Shown here in pieces: positions 12,030 through 24,164 of a stretch of DNA of 64,000 bases. The notes beneath the pieces are model-generated. The model worked only from the letters and a program-made list of their open reading frames with translations, did no database searches and was not told the origin of the DNA. A program made the position numbers and the translations under genes. Numbering within the stretch: the stretch's first letter is position 1; the number at the start of each line of letters is the position of its first letter. Origin of the DNA: Gonium pectorale (Eukaryota; Chlorophyta; Chlorophyceae; Chlamydomonadales; Volvocaceae); NCBI GenBank assembly GCA_001584585.1, contig LSYV01000051.1, forward strand, positions 599,904 to 663,903, in the 5' to 3' direction.

Positions 12030-13165
12030 AAGACGTTGTCCCGACGCTCTGCGACTGCCACTGCGACAACTAAACGCCATTTGCGCCAACGGACTCAACT
12101 GGCTTCACGGGGGCCTCGCCCTCTGGGACGCACTCCGAGCTTTCCAGCACCATGTTGCGTAGACGGGCCCCGCCTCCTTGGCCTCCTCGCCAACCCTCGA
12201 CCCGCTGGCGCTCGCGTCGTTGCTCGGCACCGCCTTGCGAGTCCACATCGGTGCTGCCGCCCCATCCGACGCGGTGATGGCGCTGTGGAGTCACACGGCT
12301 GCAAGCTGAGCCCGGGAGGCTATGGACCTGGCGCTGGCTCGCGTGCTGGCAAGGCCACCGGCCTCCGCCGCAGGCACCTGGGACTGCCCCTTCACCTCGT
12401 GCAGCGTGGAGTGTTTGCGAGACCCCCGACGCACGTGCCTGGTCCTTGCGATCGGGCCCAGCTGCGCAAAGGGATCTGCAACGGCAGTCTTCATACGGGA
12501 GAGTCGGCTCTGCCTACCGGCGTTCGGATTTGGCGGGCACGGAAGTGCTCGTGACGCCAGTGGCAGGCCTGCTAGAGGCCTCCGATGTGGAACTTGTCCC
12601 GCAGGTGCTGCAGTGCAGCCCCGCCTTCCGTGGAGTTACCGCTGCCATTCTGCGGGCTGCCGAATACGAGATGTTCGACGGGCCGCCGGGCCCTGGGCAG
12701 GTGCACGTCCTGTCCGAGCGGCTGGATGGTCGCCCGTGCATGTATGAGTACCTGCCAGGCAGCAGTTGGGCTAAAGCCTGTCTCCGTGTTGTCCCGCCAG
12801 GGCTCGCGGTCCTACGGAACGCTACGCCTGCGGGTCTTCAAACCACGACCCGACCCGACGCCCGACGAACGCAGGGGTGTCGCCGCGACCCGAATGGCCC
12901 CCACCGTTACTTGACTGCGCCCCCTGCTGGCCCCCTGCCGTGCACCGCCCTCCCCCGAGGCTCCTATGTGCAGGCCGTTGGCGGCTTGGGGCCCTGGCGG
13001 GTTGAGTCCTCCGGGCCCCTGGGCATAGCTGTCGTCGTTGGGCCTAACGGGGCCGGGACCCGGCATCGTGTGTCACGCCTGCAGCCCTGAGACGAGGCTG
13101 TCGAGCCGCCTATCTGCCCCCGGCGCTTCAATGACCGCCGCAGGGCGGCCCGCGAACTCTGTGGC

Positions 13166-13310
13166 ATGCGGCAGTCCAGCGGAGAGCGGCCGTTGTTTCT
13201 CTGCGACGCCTGCAACACGGGCTGGCACGCTGACTGCCTGGGCCTGTCGGGGCCTCGTGCCGGCGGGAATGGGTATGCGCCTGCTGCGTGCCCGTCGTCG
13301 ACGCCTCCAT
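13166..13310 (+). pseudogene. Frameshifted PHD-like zinc finger
   Basis: Reading one frame gives CGMRQSSGERPLFLCDACNTG...WHADCLGLSGPR. The expected closing W-x-C-x2-C motif (EWVCACC) appears in another frame about 13270-13290. One indel therefore breaks the finger. It sits inside the retroelement-like segment. Confidence 0.5.
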
Positions 13311-14094
13311 CGCTTAACAGTGGAAGTGGCGGCTGGGGCTGCGGGCACCCCACAGCCGCCTGCCTGCGAAGGGCCTGGTCCCACCCCTATAGTTGCTGGA
13401 GTGGATGAGAAGGCCGGCGGGTCGCCCCCCGTCGCAGGGGCGGCACGGGCGCTGGCGGTGGCTCGGTCGCTCACCCCACGGGCCGGTAATGGTACTGGAG
13501 TCTGGCAGGCAACACCGCCTCGGCCTGAGGTTCCTGTGCAGTCGGCAACTCGGCATCCCCGCGCTCCGCACCATCAGCCCAGGCGCCGCCAACCGTGGTG
13601 CCAGCAGGCAAGGTAGCCGCACGATCCGCCTCAGGGAGGCGCCAGCAGCCCTACGCGCACGTCCAGCCCCTCAGCAGGCGACACCTCCACCACAGCCCCA
13701 TCAGCAGCACCAGCAACGGCCGCAAACATCGCAGCGGCCGAAACAGGGGAAGCAGCTCCCGCCGCCATCCTCGCCGCCACCGTCCCGACCCACTGCCCTC
13801 CCACCGCCCGGGATGGTTGAGAGGTCGTCAGCAGCGGTGGCAGGTGGCCCTGGGCATGCAACAGTAGGGCCTTCCCGCATGAACGTTGACCCGTTGAGGA
13901 AGCCCCGGCCGGCGGAGGTACCCACGGCGGCCCCGGCACCCAAGCTACAGGTTACAGGTTACACGTCCGTCAAAGCCGGGGGGGCCATGGACGAATTGCG
14001 AATATGGGGGGGGCACCCAAGCGCTCTGTCGCAGGCCGTGGCAGTGCTCCAGGGCTGCGGTCTGGGTTTCTGGGGGCGGACGTCAAGGAGCAGC

Positions 14095-14171
14095 AAGAAA
14101 AGAACCAGAAACGGGGAAGGCAACCTCTACGGACATACACACCCGAGGGTGAGATGTTTTCGGCAGGGCCA
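14095..14171 (+). repeat. Dispersed repeat family A, copy 3
   Basis: Forward copy, GAACCAGAAACGGGGAAGGC through CATACACACCCGAGGGTGAG to TGTTTTCGGCAGGGCC. It is embedded in the open frame of the retroelement-like segment, and the frame stays open through it. Confidence 0.85.
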
Positions 14172-14604
14172 GCGCCAGCGCCGGGCGCCCAGCAGCAGGG
14201 TGGTCTCTATCAGCAGTAACACTGACAGTGACGACTACAGTGCAATCATGGGCTCCCGCGGGTATCGCCGCTTGGCAGCTGCTGCGCGGGGCCCTCCCGA
14301 CCCTCCCGGGCTTCGCCGCGATCCGGTAGAAGCCCTGGCGCAACAGGCACTGTGGGAGCTCCGCGCCACCCGTCCAGTTTGCTCATGGCAGGCTGGGCGG
14401 GACCTTGTGCTCAACTACCTGCTGCGCGCGGATCTACAGCACTGGCGGGACATTGCGGTGGAGACATCTGAGACAAGCCAGCATAACGCGTTGCCGGCGG
14501 TGGCCCTCGGAGCATTGGCGGAGGCGGCTATGGAGCTTCAGAAGGCCTTCGATTTGCAGCAGGAGGCACGAGGCGCGGTGGTCACCTGCGGGCCAAGCGC
14601 TTAG

Positions 14605-16064
14605 TCGCAGGGTGCCCACTGAGTTCAGTGCGTGGTTGGGCTTGGGGTTCGGGGTGCGTAGTGGTTTTTGGTGGTGGTGGTTGCGGGGTTGTGCGTTTTG
14701 GAGACTTTTGAGGTACAGCTCCCCTCTTGGGACCAGTGCCGCTTGTCGCTCTGTTCGGCGTTTTGCGGGGGGGGGGGGGGGCCAGGGGGTTAGGGGTTCG
14801 GGTTTCCAGCTTTTGCTAGGGGAGGGGGGTGTCTGGCTGCCTGTGATCCTCGGCTCCTTTTGGTCTGTTTCTCCTGTCCTGGCGTTCGTCTCCTCTCCTC
14901 CTTTGTTTTTGTCCTTCCGCCTTCGGTTGTGTGGTCTCCAGGTGCAGGGCTCCTTCTCTTCGTGTGTGCGCTGTCGGTTTTTGGTCTTAGCTGCCGTGGT
15001 GCGCTGTAGTTGGGGCAGGGTTTCGGTGGTTGCTAGTGCCAAAATTGAAATGTCTTCGACAGGACTTTCTGCCCCTTCCGAAGTCTGCGCCTTTTCTCGC
15101 CTCTCCGCCTGTAACCTTTCCACAGAAACAACACAAGTGGTACACGGTGAACAGCCGCACCTACCGTGGTGGCTCTACAGCACAGGCGGCCACGGCTTGT
15201 CCCGGGGACACTCGTAAGAAGTTGAGAGGCATCCATTTCTGCTGGGCTACCGGGGCTATACGTAGTATCGCCCATCTGAGACTACGTGCCACGGGTGACC
15301 CGCGCATCCGACCGACTTCCCAGCGCCAGCTGCATCGTTCATTCCCTTCGATGCCCATCTAGCAGGACATATCCGCATCCCTGCACGCTGCACACACGTG
15401 CTGAATGAGCGGTCGCGGCAGATAGGAGGCGCCCTGCAAGCATGCTAATAGAAAACGGGCGGAGACAGTCAAACTACTGGTGGGGATATACCAAGTACGT
15501 CAGACAACCGCAGCGCTGTTGTGATTGGCGCAGGTGGACGGATACATGGCTTAGCGACAACGCGGGGCGCGTGTGCGGACCCGGTGAAGGGAGAAGGGAC
15601 ACCCTCCCCCCTTAACCCCTCTCCCGAACAGCGATGATGGGGAAAGGGAGTGCGGCCCCGGTGTAGGGGAAAGGGACATCCTCCCCGCTTGAACGCCTCT
15701 GATGATGGCAGGGCGTGAGGGTGGGCCCGGAGCAGAAAAGGAAATTCGCTGCAAACAGCCGTGCACGCCTTCTCTGCTATGTGGAACATAGCTTAATTCG
15801 TGGAAATAACTCAAAACAAATCCTGGATCCTAGACAGCTTCCCATACGAAAATCCGGAGCGATGTGACCTGCACAGTGGCTCGGCGTTCATACTTGGCTA
15901 CTGACGAGTGAGATCAATATCACCCTTAAGCATTTAGGGTGACTTGCACTCGCGCTTTGACTTGCCCGGCTTTTCAGCATGATCACCGATTCCAGCGGCG
16001 AGGTGTGCCATCAATAGGGTCGGTCATTGCCCACACAGGCCCCAGCTCCCGGTCGGAGCTAGCT
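14605..16064. other. Intergenic stretch with GT-rich tract and 5' region of the C2/MUN-like gene
   Basis: From 14620 to about 15010 the plus strand is strikingly G/T-rich, with a run of more than ten G near 14766, then C/T-rich. Further on, 15590-15720 has two similar GAAGGGAGAAGGGACA / AGGGGAAAGGGACATCCTCC blocks. A reverse-strand frame of about 229 codons over 14434-15123 is low-complexity and follows the base skew, so I do not call it. Nothing else recognisable was found. Confidence 0.4.
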
Positions 16065-19000
16065 ATGGCGGACGCTTTGGACTTTCGCCGCAGTATCGAG
16101 GCCAGTCTGCCGCCTCTTACGCAATACAGCATCCAATCTGGCGCACCGGGTGTCTATGGTGCCTGGGGCTGGGGCGGTATGCTTGGAGGCGGACGCACGG
16201 AGGCGGACAGTATCCGCGCATCGGTATCGACAACGGGTGTAAGGGCCTCACAGGATGCGGAACTAAGCGCCTCTCTGCGCAACTCCTTCCCGCATTATCC
16301 GCCCGTCGACGCCCAGGAGCTGCGCGACTCTGAGGTCAGCCTTGCCGGGCCGCGCTCAAAGACAGCCCTGTTCACGGCGGACGTGGGCCCCGAGCAACCC
16401 CTCTTGCGTGACCAGGAGGCTGACCTTCGGCCATACCCCACCGGCGCAGCTGCTTACGCCAAAGGCAACATGCAGCCGCCCGCAGCTGTGCTTTACGGGC
16501 ATAAGCAGATGGCGCCACCTCCCAGTGCACCTCCTCTGGCAGACCTCAACTCGGACGGCACCGTACTTGTTGGGGCTTATGCGTCGCCGCAGCGGAACGG
16601 ATACCCAAGCGCTCCGCCGGAGCAGGAGCCGACTCCGCGCCTGGCACCCCGTGAAGACGCTGCCGGCCCCCCTGGCCACTTCCAGCCACCGGCTCCCCGC
16701 GTGTCCAACGCCTCAGCCCAGGAGCCGGTTACAAGCTACCCTGCGCGTCCGCAGGACCAGGCGGCCTTCTACGCGCAGTACGCCCAGCCACCCCCGGCAT
16801 CCCCCTCGCACGCCCACATGCCCGCACTGCAGCGCACAGTATCCACATACTATTCGCGGCAGCAACAACAGCCGTATCAACCGCAGTCCCCGTACGGAGC
16901 AAACGGCCCTGTCCAGGGCAAAGTGGTGCACATGCGGCGGGCCGATGCGTGGGCCAAGTACATTGCATACGAAGGCTGTCTGCAGGTGGGCGCTCTGCAG
17001 CACACGCGCTCTGTGTGCTCTCATGTCAATGCGCAAGTATGGGTGCGCAGCGGGTATCCAGAACGGTCTGCTGGGCACGCACGCGCGACATCCTATCGTT
17101 TGGAACCCGCAACTTCTTGGTCCCCTGCAGGTCTGCATGGCGGAGATGGAGCGCAACGACAGCGTCCACGCGCAACACTTCATTGCGGGTGCATTCTCAA
17201 AGCTGCGGAAGGACTTCGGGGTCGACGGGCTGCTTCTCACCCAGGTGAAAAAGGGTTACTACTCTCGAAGTAGTTGATGAGGCGCATGGCGTTCCCAGCG
17301 CTGGCGATGATCCTGTTCTTTGGTCCAGTCCCTGACTGGATCCCAATTGCATCATGCAGATAACGGGGCCGCCAAGCGCTGATGGCGGCATCAACGACAT
17401 CTGCTGGGACGACATAGAGCCCACCGAGAAGCGGCTCAACACCGTGGCCTACGCAGCGCCCGCAGCATCATACATGCAGATCAGGTACAGAGGAGTGGAC
17501 GGTGCTGGGGTAGGAGAGGACATTCCCGAGGTTTCAGTCGCCGTTCTTTCTCTTTGAGGCCTCTTCATGCGCCTTGGTGCGCATCCCCTGCTGATGGTGA
17601 TGATTGCAGGTGCCAGCGGCTCACGTTGCCTACCGCGAACGTGCTCCAAAAGCTCTGGTGCCGCACGCGCACGCTGATGTCGCTCCCAAGCTTCGTAGGC
17701 GTCGCGGTGCACCTGATGCCCAGCGATGGCAGCTGCGGCGGCTCCTCCTTCGTCCTCGACCAGCACGGAGGGGCCATTCCCCATGCTCTGGTAGGTCTCC
17801 GGCGTGCGTAGGGAGGAATGCGCTGTTCGCCATACGCTAGTACAGGAAGCAATATCATGTGCCGGCCCTGAACCCGCATGCTCACGCATATCTCGGTTTT
17901 TCTTATCCCTGTGCAGCCGGTGGCCTTCTCCGTGGACCGTCAGTCGCAACCCGGCATCCAGTCCGGCATGTCCACGCCGCCGCCGTGGCTGGACATTCAC
18001 GTTGATGGGCCCAACGGCGTCATAGCCACGGGCAGAGTGCCGTACAGCGAGCTCTACCGAGCGGCCATGCAGCAGCGGGACGCCGTCGATGAGGATCGTG
18101 CAGCGTCCGAAGCAGGGACGTGCATTGAGGTGCAGGTGGGTGCCTTGCGAGGAGGGGACACTTTATGCACATTAATTCATGGGAACCACGGGGTCACGCT
18201 TGGGACAGTATAAGTGTACGGAGGGAGCGCAGCAGTACGGCGTTTCTTTACGTTTTGTTTCTTTTCGTTTTGACAGTTCCGCAATCCCTAAATGATGCAG
18301 GTTCGTGGTGCGGGTGAGTACCTCAACAAGGCGGCCACCGTCACCATCATGGTCACGAGGGTGCGAAAGGAGACCTCCAGCTACGGGCTCGCCCAGGTGG
18401 CGCCGGATAGCATGAACGTCGAGGCCGTGAACAAGAATACTCTCCGAACCAACGCTTGCCTGGCGTATGATACGGCGCTATCGGCGGCGCTGGACGGCAA
18501 CGGCTGTGGGCGCAATAAACTGCTCGTGGAGGGCCCCTGGGAGTGGCTGCTCTCGCGCTTCGCCTCGTCCTTTGGCGTCCGGCCGCACTACTGCGTGCTG
18601 GCCCACCTCAGGTATTATCAGTCATTGCGACATGGGTGGCAGTGACACTAGGAATGAGGGGAGAAACTGCGGAGAGGTGCTGCTTGGTGCCTTGTCTACG
18701 GCGCATTGTCCATAGCGCTGAATACTTCGTCCTTGGTCGCCAACCGTTGACACATAGTTGTGCGGGTGTCGTGCAGGTGGGTGTTGAAGCCCGGCATCGC
18801 CACCATCAGCACCATGTGCCTGGACGTCATCTCTCAGGGGCTGCAGCCCCTTCTGCAGCAGCAGCACTCAGAGCAGGCAGGTGCCCTGACCATTCACGAG
18901 GCCACGCTCCTGGAGAGCGTTAAGAAGGCGGTGGAGATGCTCCTGGAGGTGGCATTCGAGAACTACTACGCTCTGAGCGATGACCAGTCAAGGGAGGGCG

Positions 19001-22000
19001 CTGAGACGCCTACAGCTCATGGCGCACCGGCCAGCGCCTGGCGGCCCACAATTCTCATGGTTAGTCGACTGACAGGGGGCCTGCCATTGTGCATTCAGCT
19101 GTCGTTTTCCAGTCCGGTGCAGGCACGTCGTATGATGCCCTTCACCGCCATACATTGATGCACGCGCACATTCATGAGCGAAGAAGGCCAAGGAGCGAGA
19201 ACCCGGAGGGTCTTGGTTCGTTTCCCTGCATGCATTCGCCGTTTCCTAGTGTTGAGACACTACAAAGTAACGTGGCTCCTTTCTCGCCTAGTGTTTACTG
19301 ACGAAAGTCCCGGAACCTTGCTCCGTGCGCAGGCGAGTTTCCGGCTCTTCAACATAATGAGGAAGGCGTTTCTGCCCACTGACCACGAGTGGCTTAACGC
19401 GCGCTTCCGCGTCGCCGCCAAGAAGCGCTGGCACTTCCTCGAGTGCAACTGCGGCTTCGACCAGATCCGTGACCTGCCGCACGCACCACCAGTACAGACG
19501 TGAGCTGGGCCGTGCAATGCGACAGCGATCTCAGAAACACATGCCAGGAGGAATGGACAGCCGACTCGTCAGGACTCCCATGCCCAAACCATATCTTAAG
19601 CTGACTGCCCCTTAATGCCCAACAGGCGCCCGATGGGCACGCCAGTGGGCACGCACAAGCTCGGCGTCGGCGCATACTCATACGACACGTACTACAAGAT
19701 GGCGGAGAGGATGAGCATGGCGATCCGCAGCGACCTTGAGTACGACATGTTCCTGCAGGCAAGTGGTAGCTGACCACTGAATAATGCCAATGCTGCAGAG
19801 CACTTTGCATGCACGTGCTCGGTGACATGACCCTGCGGCACCGCGCCATGGGCTTCATAGCAAATGAAGCGTGCGCATGTGTACCCAAACCTTCTGGTAG
19901 CTCAGCAAAATTGCTCAGTGCACTGGTCCTGCGACTTTGGGTCGGGTAACCGCGTGAGCAGCTATCCAAACTAACATAGATACACCGTTGCCACACAGAA
20001 GCAGCCGGACCTGCTGCCGTCGGCCCTCAACCTGCCGCGCATCACGGCCGAGGAGTACATGGCCAACTTCGTAGAGATTCTGCGCAATATGCTCAGCAAG
20101 TGCCCGCCGCGCGCGCCGTCGGCCGCCGCCGTGGACCTGCTGGTGGCCACCGCCAACCTGCAGCGGTTCCTGCGGGTGAGCGTGAGAAACTTCTGTTAGC
20201 TTTGTTGGCTTTTCAGAGATCTATGCCATAAACGGGCAACCACTGACGTATGGTATGTAGGATACGCACCTCTACCAATCCCGCCACCACCCGGGCCACC
20301 TGGACGCCATGGAGCTGTGGCGGCCGCACGTCATCTCATGGATTGAGAGCAGCAAGCAGGCGCTGTGCGGCCAGTGCGCCGAGCTGGAGAAGGAGTCCAA
20401 GCTCACCGTGGCACAGCTTGCGCGCGTGGACGTGGCCAAGATGCCGGGCATGATCGAGGGCATTGAGGGCGCAGTGGCGCCGCTGGTAGGTGGGAGGAAG
20501 GGGGTAGCCTTCTTTAAGGCATTCCGTAAGAAGCAGAACTTTGAGGATCATGGCTTAGCACATAAGTGGAATGCGCCTTCAGGTGCACCTTGAGTCGTAA
20601 TGAATGCCTAGCGTAAGACCGTCATGTCCACTGCCGCAGGTGCACGACATGCTGGACCGCACTTGGGGAGAGCTCATGCAGTACGAGCGCGTGGTGCGCA
20701 ACTGGTCAGCCTTTGGACCCCACCTGGAGGCAGCGCTGTGCGATGTGCTGCGAACCGTCCAGGGCTCGCTCAACCGCATATGCGAAGGGGTCAGCGCCAC
20801 CACTACAATGCAACAGCCTGGTGAGGCATTGTCGGCATTGGCTGCCGCCGCTTGCAATGGGTTCACAGCCAGGTCCCGCCTTCTTAGGGCTTGCGATGTG
20901 CCGATTACTCGCCTGCATTGCTCCGGACACCAAAGGCCCAACTTGGTACCCCGATGATCCTCCAGGCCCCAAACCCATGGGTCCCGCGGGCTCACCACAT
21001 ATGGCCGGCGGCGGACACCGGCGCATGACGTCGATGTCCAACGCCAGCAACTCGCCAGGAATGCATCACGCGCCGAGCGGGCCAGGCCCGCTGGTGGGGC
21101 AGTTGGGGCGCACAATGTCTACGCCCTACGGTGCTGGCAGTCCTGGCATGGCTGGCCGCTTCGCGACCGGGTACCAGGGCAGTGGCGCAGGCGCAGCGCA
21201 CGGGGCGATGCCAGGAGGCCGTATCGCGGTGTTGCTGAAGGAGGCGGTGCTACTGAATTCCTTGAAGGTAAGGCTATGTCCTTACACCTGGTCGCTGCCC
21301 TTGCATTACAATATCCACCTATTACTAAACTACGTTCACTGTCCCCGGCATAAACCGCGCGGCCTCAAACACCGGCAGGTCCTGATGGTGATGGTCCCGT
21401 CCATGGAGGAGATAATCTCCAACTGGTGCGCCCACAGCACGGATCCCCCGGCCAGCCAGAAGCCGCCGGCCTCAAACGATTCGGAGTACAGTGATGACCT
21501 TGCCGCTCCTATCGGGGCACAGTTTGACCAGGTACATCTTGTTTGGGACAGCGCGTACGACAAGCATAAGGGCTGGGTGACGGTGCCGTTGCTTTGGTCT
21601 CCGTAAATGTCCGAAAGGGTGCGGTCGTCCCATGCTGATGGAGGGCAGTCACCGCCGTTAGCACGTGCGACCCCGTAAGCTGCCTGTGGAGGCGTCCTGT
21701 TTCAAGATTGCGCTCTTGTGCACAAGATCTAGGCCTTCAAGCCAGGGCAGGGCGTACGCGCCGGTTGTTGTAGCCCGACGGTCTGTCGGTATGTGTTCTT
21801 TCCTGAGGACCCTGTTGGGCTTCACCCGCGTACGAAAGGATTCTTACGGAACGCCTTTTGGTCCTTTGGTATTCTTGGTCATTTATGATTGCAGGCGGTC
21901 AAGGAGCTCCGCACAGGCTACGCGGATGGTGTCGCTTCGTGCGCCAGCCGTCTGGCCAACCATGTCCGGGCATCCTCAGCGACCAACATCAAAATGGTCT

Positions 22001-22665
22001 TGAACCAGCCAAAGCCGGTTGACGCCCATGGCGGTTACCCCGGGTCCGCTCACGCGCAACAAAAGGACGCGGGGGAGACCTTCATGCAGCCAATCCTGGC
22101 TGTCTGTGGCGAGGCGCTCCAGGTGCAATCGGTGTTCAGGGCTTGACTGGGCATAATGTACTCATCTCAAAGTTCCGCTCCCGTTTCCAGCTCGTCCCGA
22201 GTGAAGCTCGCTTCGCACTGCCAGCCTCTTAAATGAAATCTCTCGGTGTGCTTCCCTGTAGGCGCTGCAGGCTGCGCTGGATCCCCGCGTTTTCATGGCA
22301 ACTGGCAGGGCGCTGTGGGACTGCGTGGGCAAGGACTTGTACGATTTCGTACACTCCCTGCAGGTAGAGGGTTACAGTGGCATCGTTCCCTTTCCCCAGA
22401 GGGCTTTCGGTGCCGTACCAGGACTCAGCCATTGGAACTTCTTTGTCTGCAGGAAAGCAACGACAACAAGGGCGCATGGCGCCTGCGGCAGCACGCAACT
22501 GTGGCTCTGAAAGAGCTCAACGATTTCTTCCGGAACCGGCTAGCGGCGTTCGTGGATCACCGCATCAGCGAGCGCGATCTGGACCTCCCGGTCCACGTGA
22601 GCAAGGCGGCCCGGCTGCTCGAGAAGAACACGGCCGTCGTCAACATCGCCCACAACCCCTTCTAA
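16065..22665 (+). CDS. Plant-type C2/MUN-like protein (unc-13-homolog/DUF810-like family)
   Basis: Seventeen exons give 1344 residues: 16065-16985, 17131-17244, 17360-17484, 17610-17790, 17917-18135, 18301-18611, 18777-19059, 19333-19499, 19626-19758, 19999-20175, 20261-20485, 20640-20820, 20966-21267, 21379-21531, 21895-22122, 22262-22363, 22453-22665. All phases agree. The first 290 residues are Pro/Gln/Ser-rich. From about residue 300 the protein aligns from memory with plant proteins described as C2 calcium/lipid-binding and GTPase-activating-like or unc-13 homologs. Landmarks are VEGPWEWLLSRFASSFGVRP, LPSALNLPRITAEEY...CPPRAPSAAAVDLLVATA, VHDMLDRTWGELMQYE and the end block ALDPRVFMATGRALWDCVGK. 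Membrane trafficking or tethering is inferred from MUN homology, not shown. Intron 19759-19998 starts with GC rather than GT. The start is the first in-frame ATG (MADALDFRRS). Confidence 0.8.
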
Positions 22666-23080
22666 AGGCGGGCTTTCAGCAGTAGACGTAGCGCAGCATG
22701 TAGAGAGACCAGGAACACATAGTGCGGATATCGCGTTTGGCTTTGCTTGGTCCGCTTTCGACGCATTCAGACAGTAGCAGCAGCAGGGATTCCGCCGTAC
22801 CGCTTCTTCAGAGCGCAAAATAGCAAGAATGGAGCTGCCACCGCGCACAAGATACCAGTGCCGCCCTGTTCGTAGTGTTTCTTACTGGGTATTCTTCATC
22901 CTGTGTTTCTTTCTGGGCATTCCAGAGTGTACAAGGCTGTGTCCACCGCGTATGGGGTACTGGTGCATGAACCGCAGAGTATCTGGCAGGAATACTTGGG
23001 TCTGGTGTTACCCTGCCAGGCTGGATGAGTCGATTGGGTGTCCCAGACCGGTATGGCGCTAATGTTTAGTGCTGCTCCAG

Positions 23081-23085
23081 TGTAA
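23081..23085 (+). terminator. TGTAA poly(A) signal, C2/MUN-like gene
   Basis: TGTAA, the usual chlorophycean poly(A) element, lies 416 bases after the stop codon. It is the first good candidate in the 3' region. Confidence 0.5.
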
Positions 23086-23307
23086 AATGTCCTGCAGGGA
23101 GCATCGGCATCTCTGCATGACCCATGGGTCGTTATGAGCTGGGTATGATTGCGCATGTGGACGAGACGAGCCGGAAGGAAGCTTTGCAGTTGCAGAGCTG
23201 CGCTGGCTCAGGTTGCCCTTGTTCCCTTGCCGCGAATCACGATGAAGTACACCAACCGACACTGCTGAAACGCTCGGCTATGGATTCAGCGCGGTCCATG
23301 AGGTGCG

Positions 23308-23420
23308 TTTGTAAAGGCCAAAAACAGGGAAGCCACCCACGAAGCCACCTCTCACACGTACACCCCGAAGTCCGGACGTTTCCAATAAGGCGTTAGAGAA
23401 ACAGGGGATGGCGGGTGGAG
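23308..23420 (+). repeat. Dispersed repeat family A, copy 4 (diverged)
   Basis: Forward copy: AAAGGCCAAAAACAGGGAAG, ACCTCTCACACGTACACCCC, then GTCCGGACGTTTCCAATAAG. It is more diverged than copies 2, 3 and 8. Confidence 0.7.
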
Positions 23421-23816
23421 GGGGAGAGTAGACGCGTCCCTGCGCATTGCCCAGATAAGTGCTCTGCCCCATGTCTGTACACTGGGCAGGGCCAAAAGCC
23501 TCTCCGAGCTATAAAAGTGCAGCAGGTTGAGAGCCTTATCCTACGTGCATGGAGAAACTCTGCTTGTTGATGCTTTGACAGCTCATGTGCTCACCAGCTG
23601 CTTCCCGGTCCTTTTTTCCCCTTGATATTGGACACGTGGTGCTGAAGCAGTTCTTTCGGAAGATGCTGGAGAAGCTGAAGCGGAGCGAGTTTTCGGCCGG
23701 CTATCTACCAGCGGACGGGACGACCGGACATGCCGGCGGGTGGTGCTGGCAGGGGAAGAGCCCACGGGAAGGGCTTGTCCGACTGGAAGAAAAACAGCGA
23801 GAAATCTGCGAAGAAA

Positions 23817-23987
23817 GCGCCTGTACGGTCATACCCGATGGCGCGACGTTTCCAGCAGGGCGGGCGGGTACAAAGCAAGGTAGGTGACGTTCCTCCCGGC
23901 CCCCCCCCAAATGAACGGCGTATCAGCTTAAACGGTTTGTCGCACAACATCTGTTGGACTGCTAGTTTTCGGCAGTGTTGTCGTCAT
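23817..23987 (+). repeat. Dispersed repeat family A, copy 5 (long form)
   Basis: Forward copy with GCCTGTACGGTCATACCCGA, GACGTTTCCAGCAGGGCGGG, TACAAAGCAAGGTAGGTGAC and a C-run. It then shares a further block with copy 7, from ATCAGCTTAAACGGTTTGT to GGCAGTGTTGTCGTCAT. The two long copies suggest the full unit is about 170-190 bp. Confidence 0.8.
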
Positions 23988-24131
23988 AGCCACCGGTCTG
24001 ACGCTCTGACCGGTTGCTGCCGTACAGGTTGGTTCTCTCACAGAGGTACCGCTAAGCCCACGACCCGTTCATGTTCTTTTCTACAGTCGCCGTTATTTGC
24101 GTATGTGTCATACGTCGCCAAGTTGTGCTTC

Positions 24132-24164
24132 AAACACATAAGTGTGGCTAACACTTATGTGTTT
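24132..24164. repeat. Perfect inverted repeat, 14-bp arms, 5-base loop
   Basis: Left arm AAACACATAAGTGT (24132-24145), loop GGCTA, right arm ACACTTATGTGTTT (24151-24164). All 14 pairs match. It lies between the 3' ends of two convergent genes. Confidence 0.9.

Larger units (their letters stand above)
12030..14604 (+). mobile_element. Decayed retroelement-like segment with integrase-tail-like and PHD-finger-like pieces
   Basis: Coding-like frames shift several times. Frame 12446-13090 contains a segment ending GPWRVESSG...VVVGPNG...HRVSRLQP, which resembles the C-terminal tail of Ty3/gypsy integrases. Immediately downstream (13166-13310) lies a PHD-like finger: CGMRQSSGERPLFLCDACNTGW, then HADCLGLS. 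Its last zinc pair (REWVCACC) is only reached by changing frame, so it is frameshifted. Frame 13393-14604 continues as a Pro/Gln-rich, then helical region (WRDIAVETSETSQHNALPAV) ending at TAG. Gypsy elements carrying PHD fingers are known in volvocine algae from general knowledge. No reverse transcriptase, protease or LTR was recognised, so the call is a relic, and a host gene is not excluded. A family A repeat copy lies inside. Confidence 0.4.

Noticed and set aside
11508..12098. Reverse-strand frame with repeated NPNP-like peptides
   Set aside because: It is the translation of a GGATTG-rich imperfect repeat; no start context, splice sites or family was seen.
14434..15123. Reverse-strand frame of 229 codons rich in Lys, Thr and Pro
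   Set aside because: It mirrors the GT-rich tract on the other strand; the composition follows base skew, with no conserved motif.
22829..23062. Small frame with a hydrophobic stretch after the C2/MUN-like gene
   Set aside because: It lies in the 3' UTR before the TGTAA signal; no independent promoter or homology was seen.
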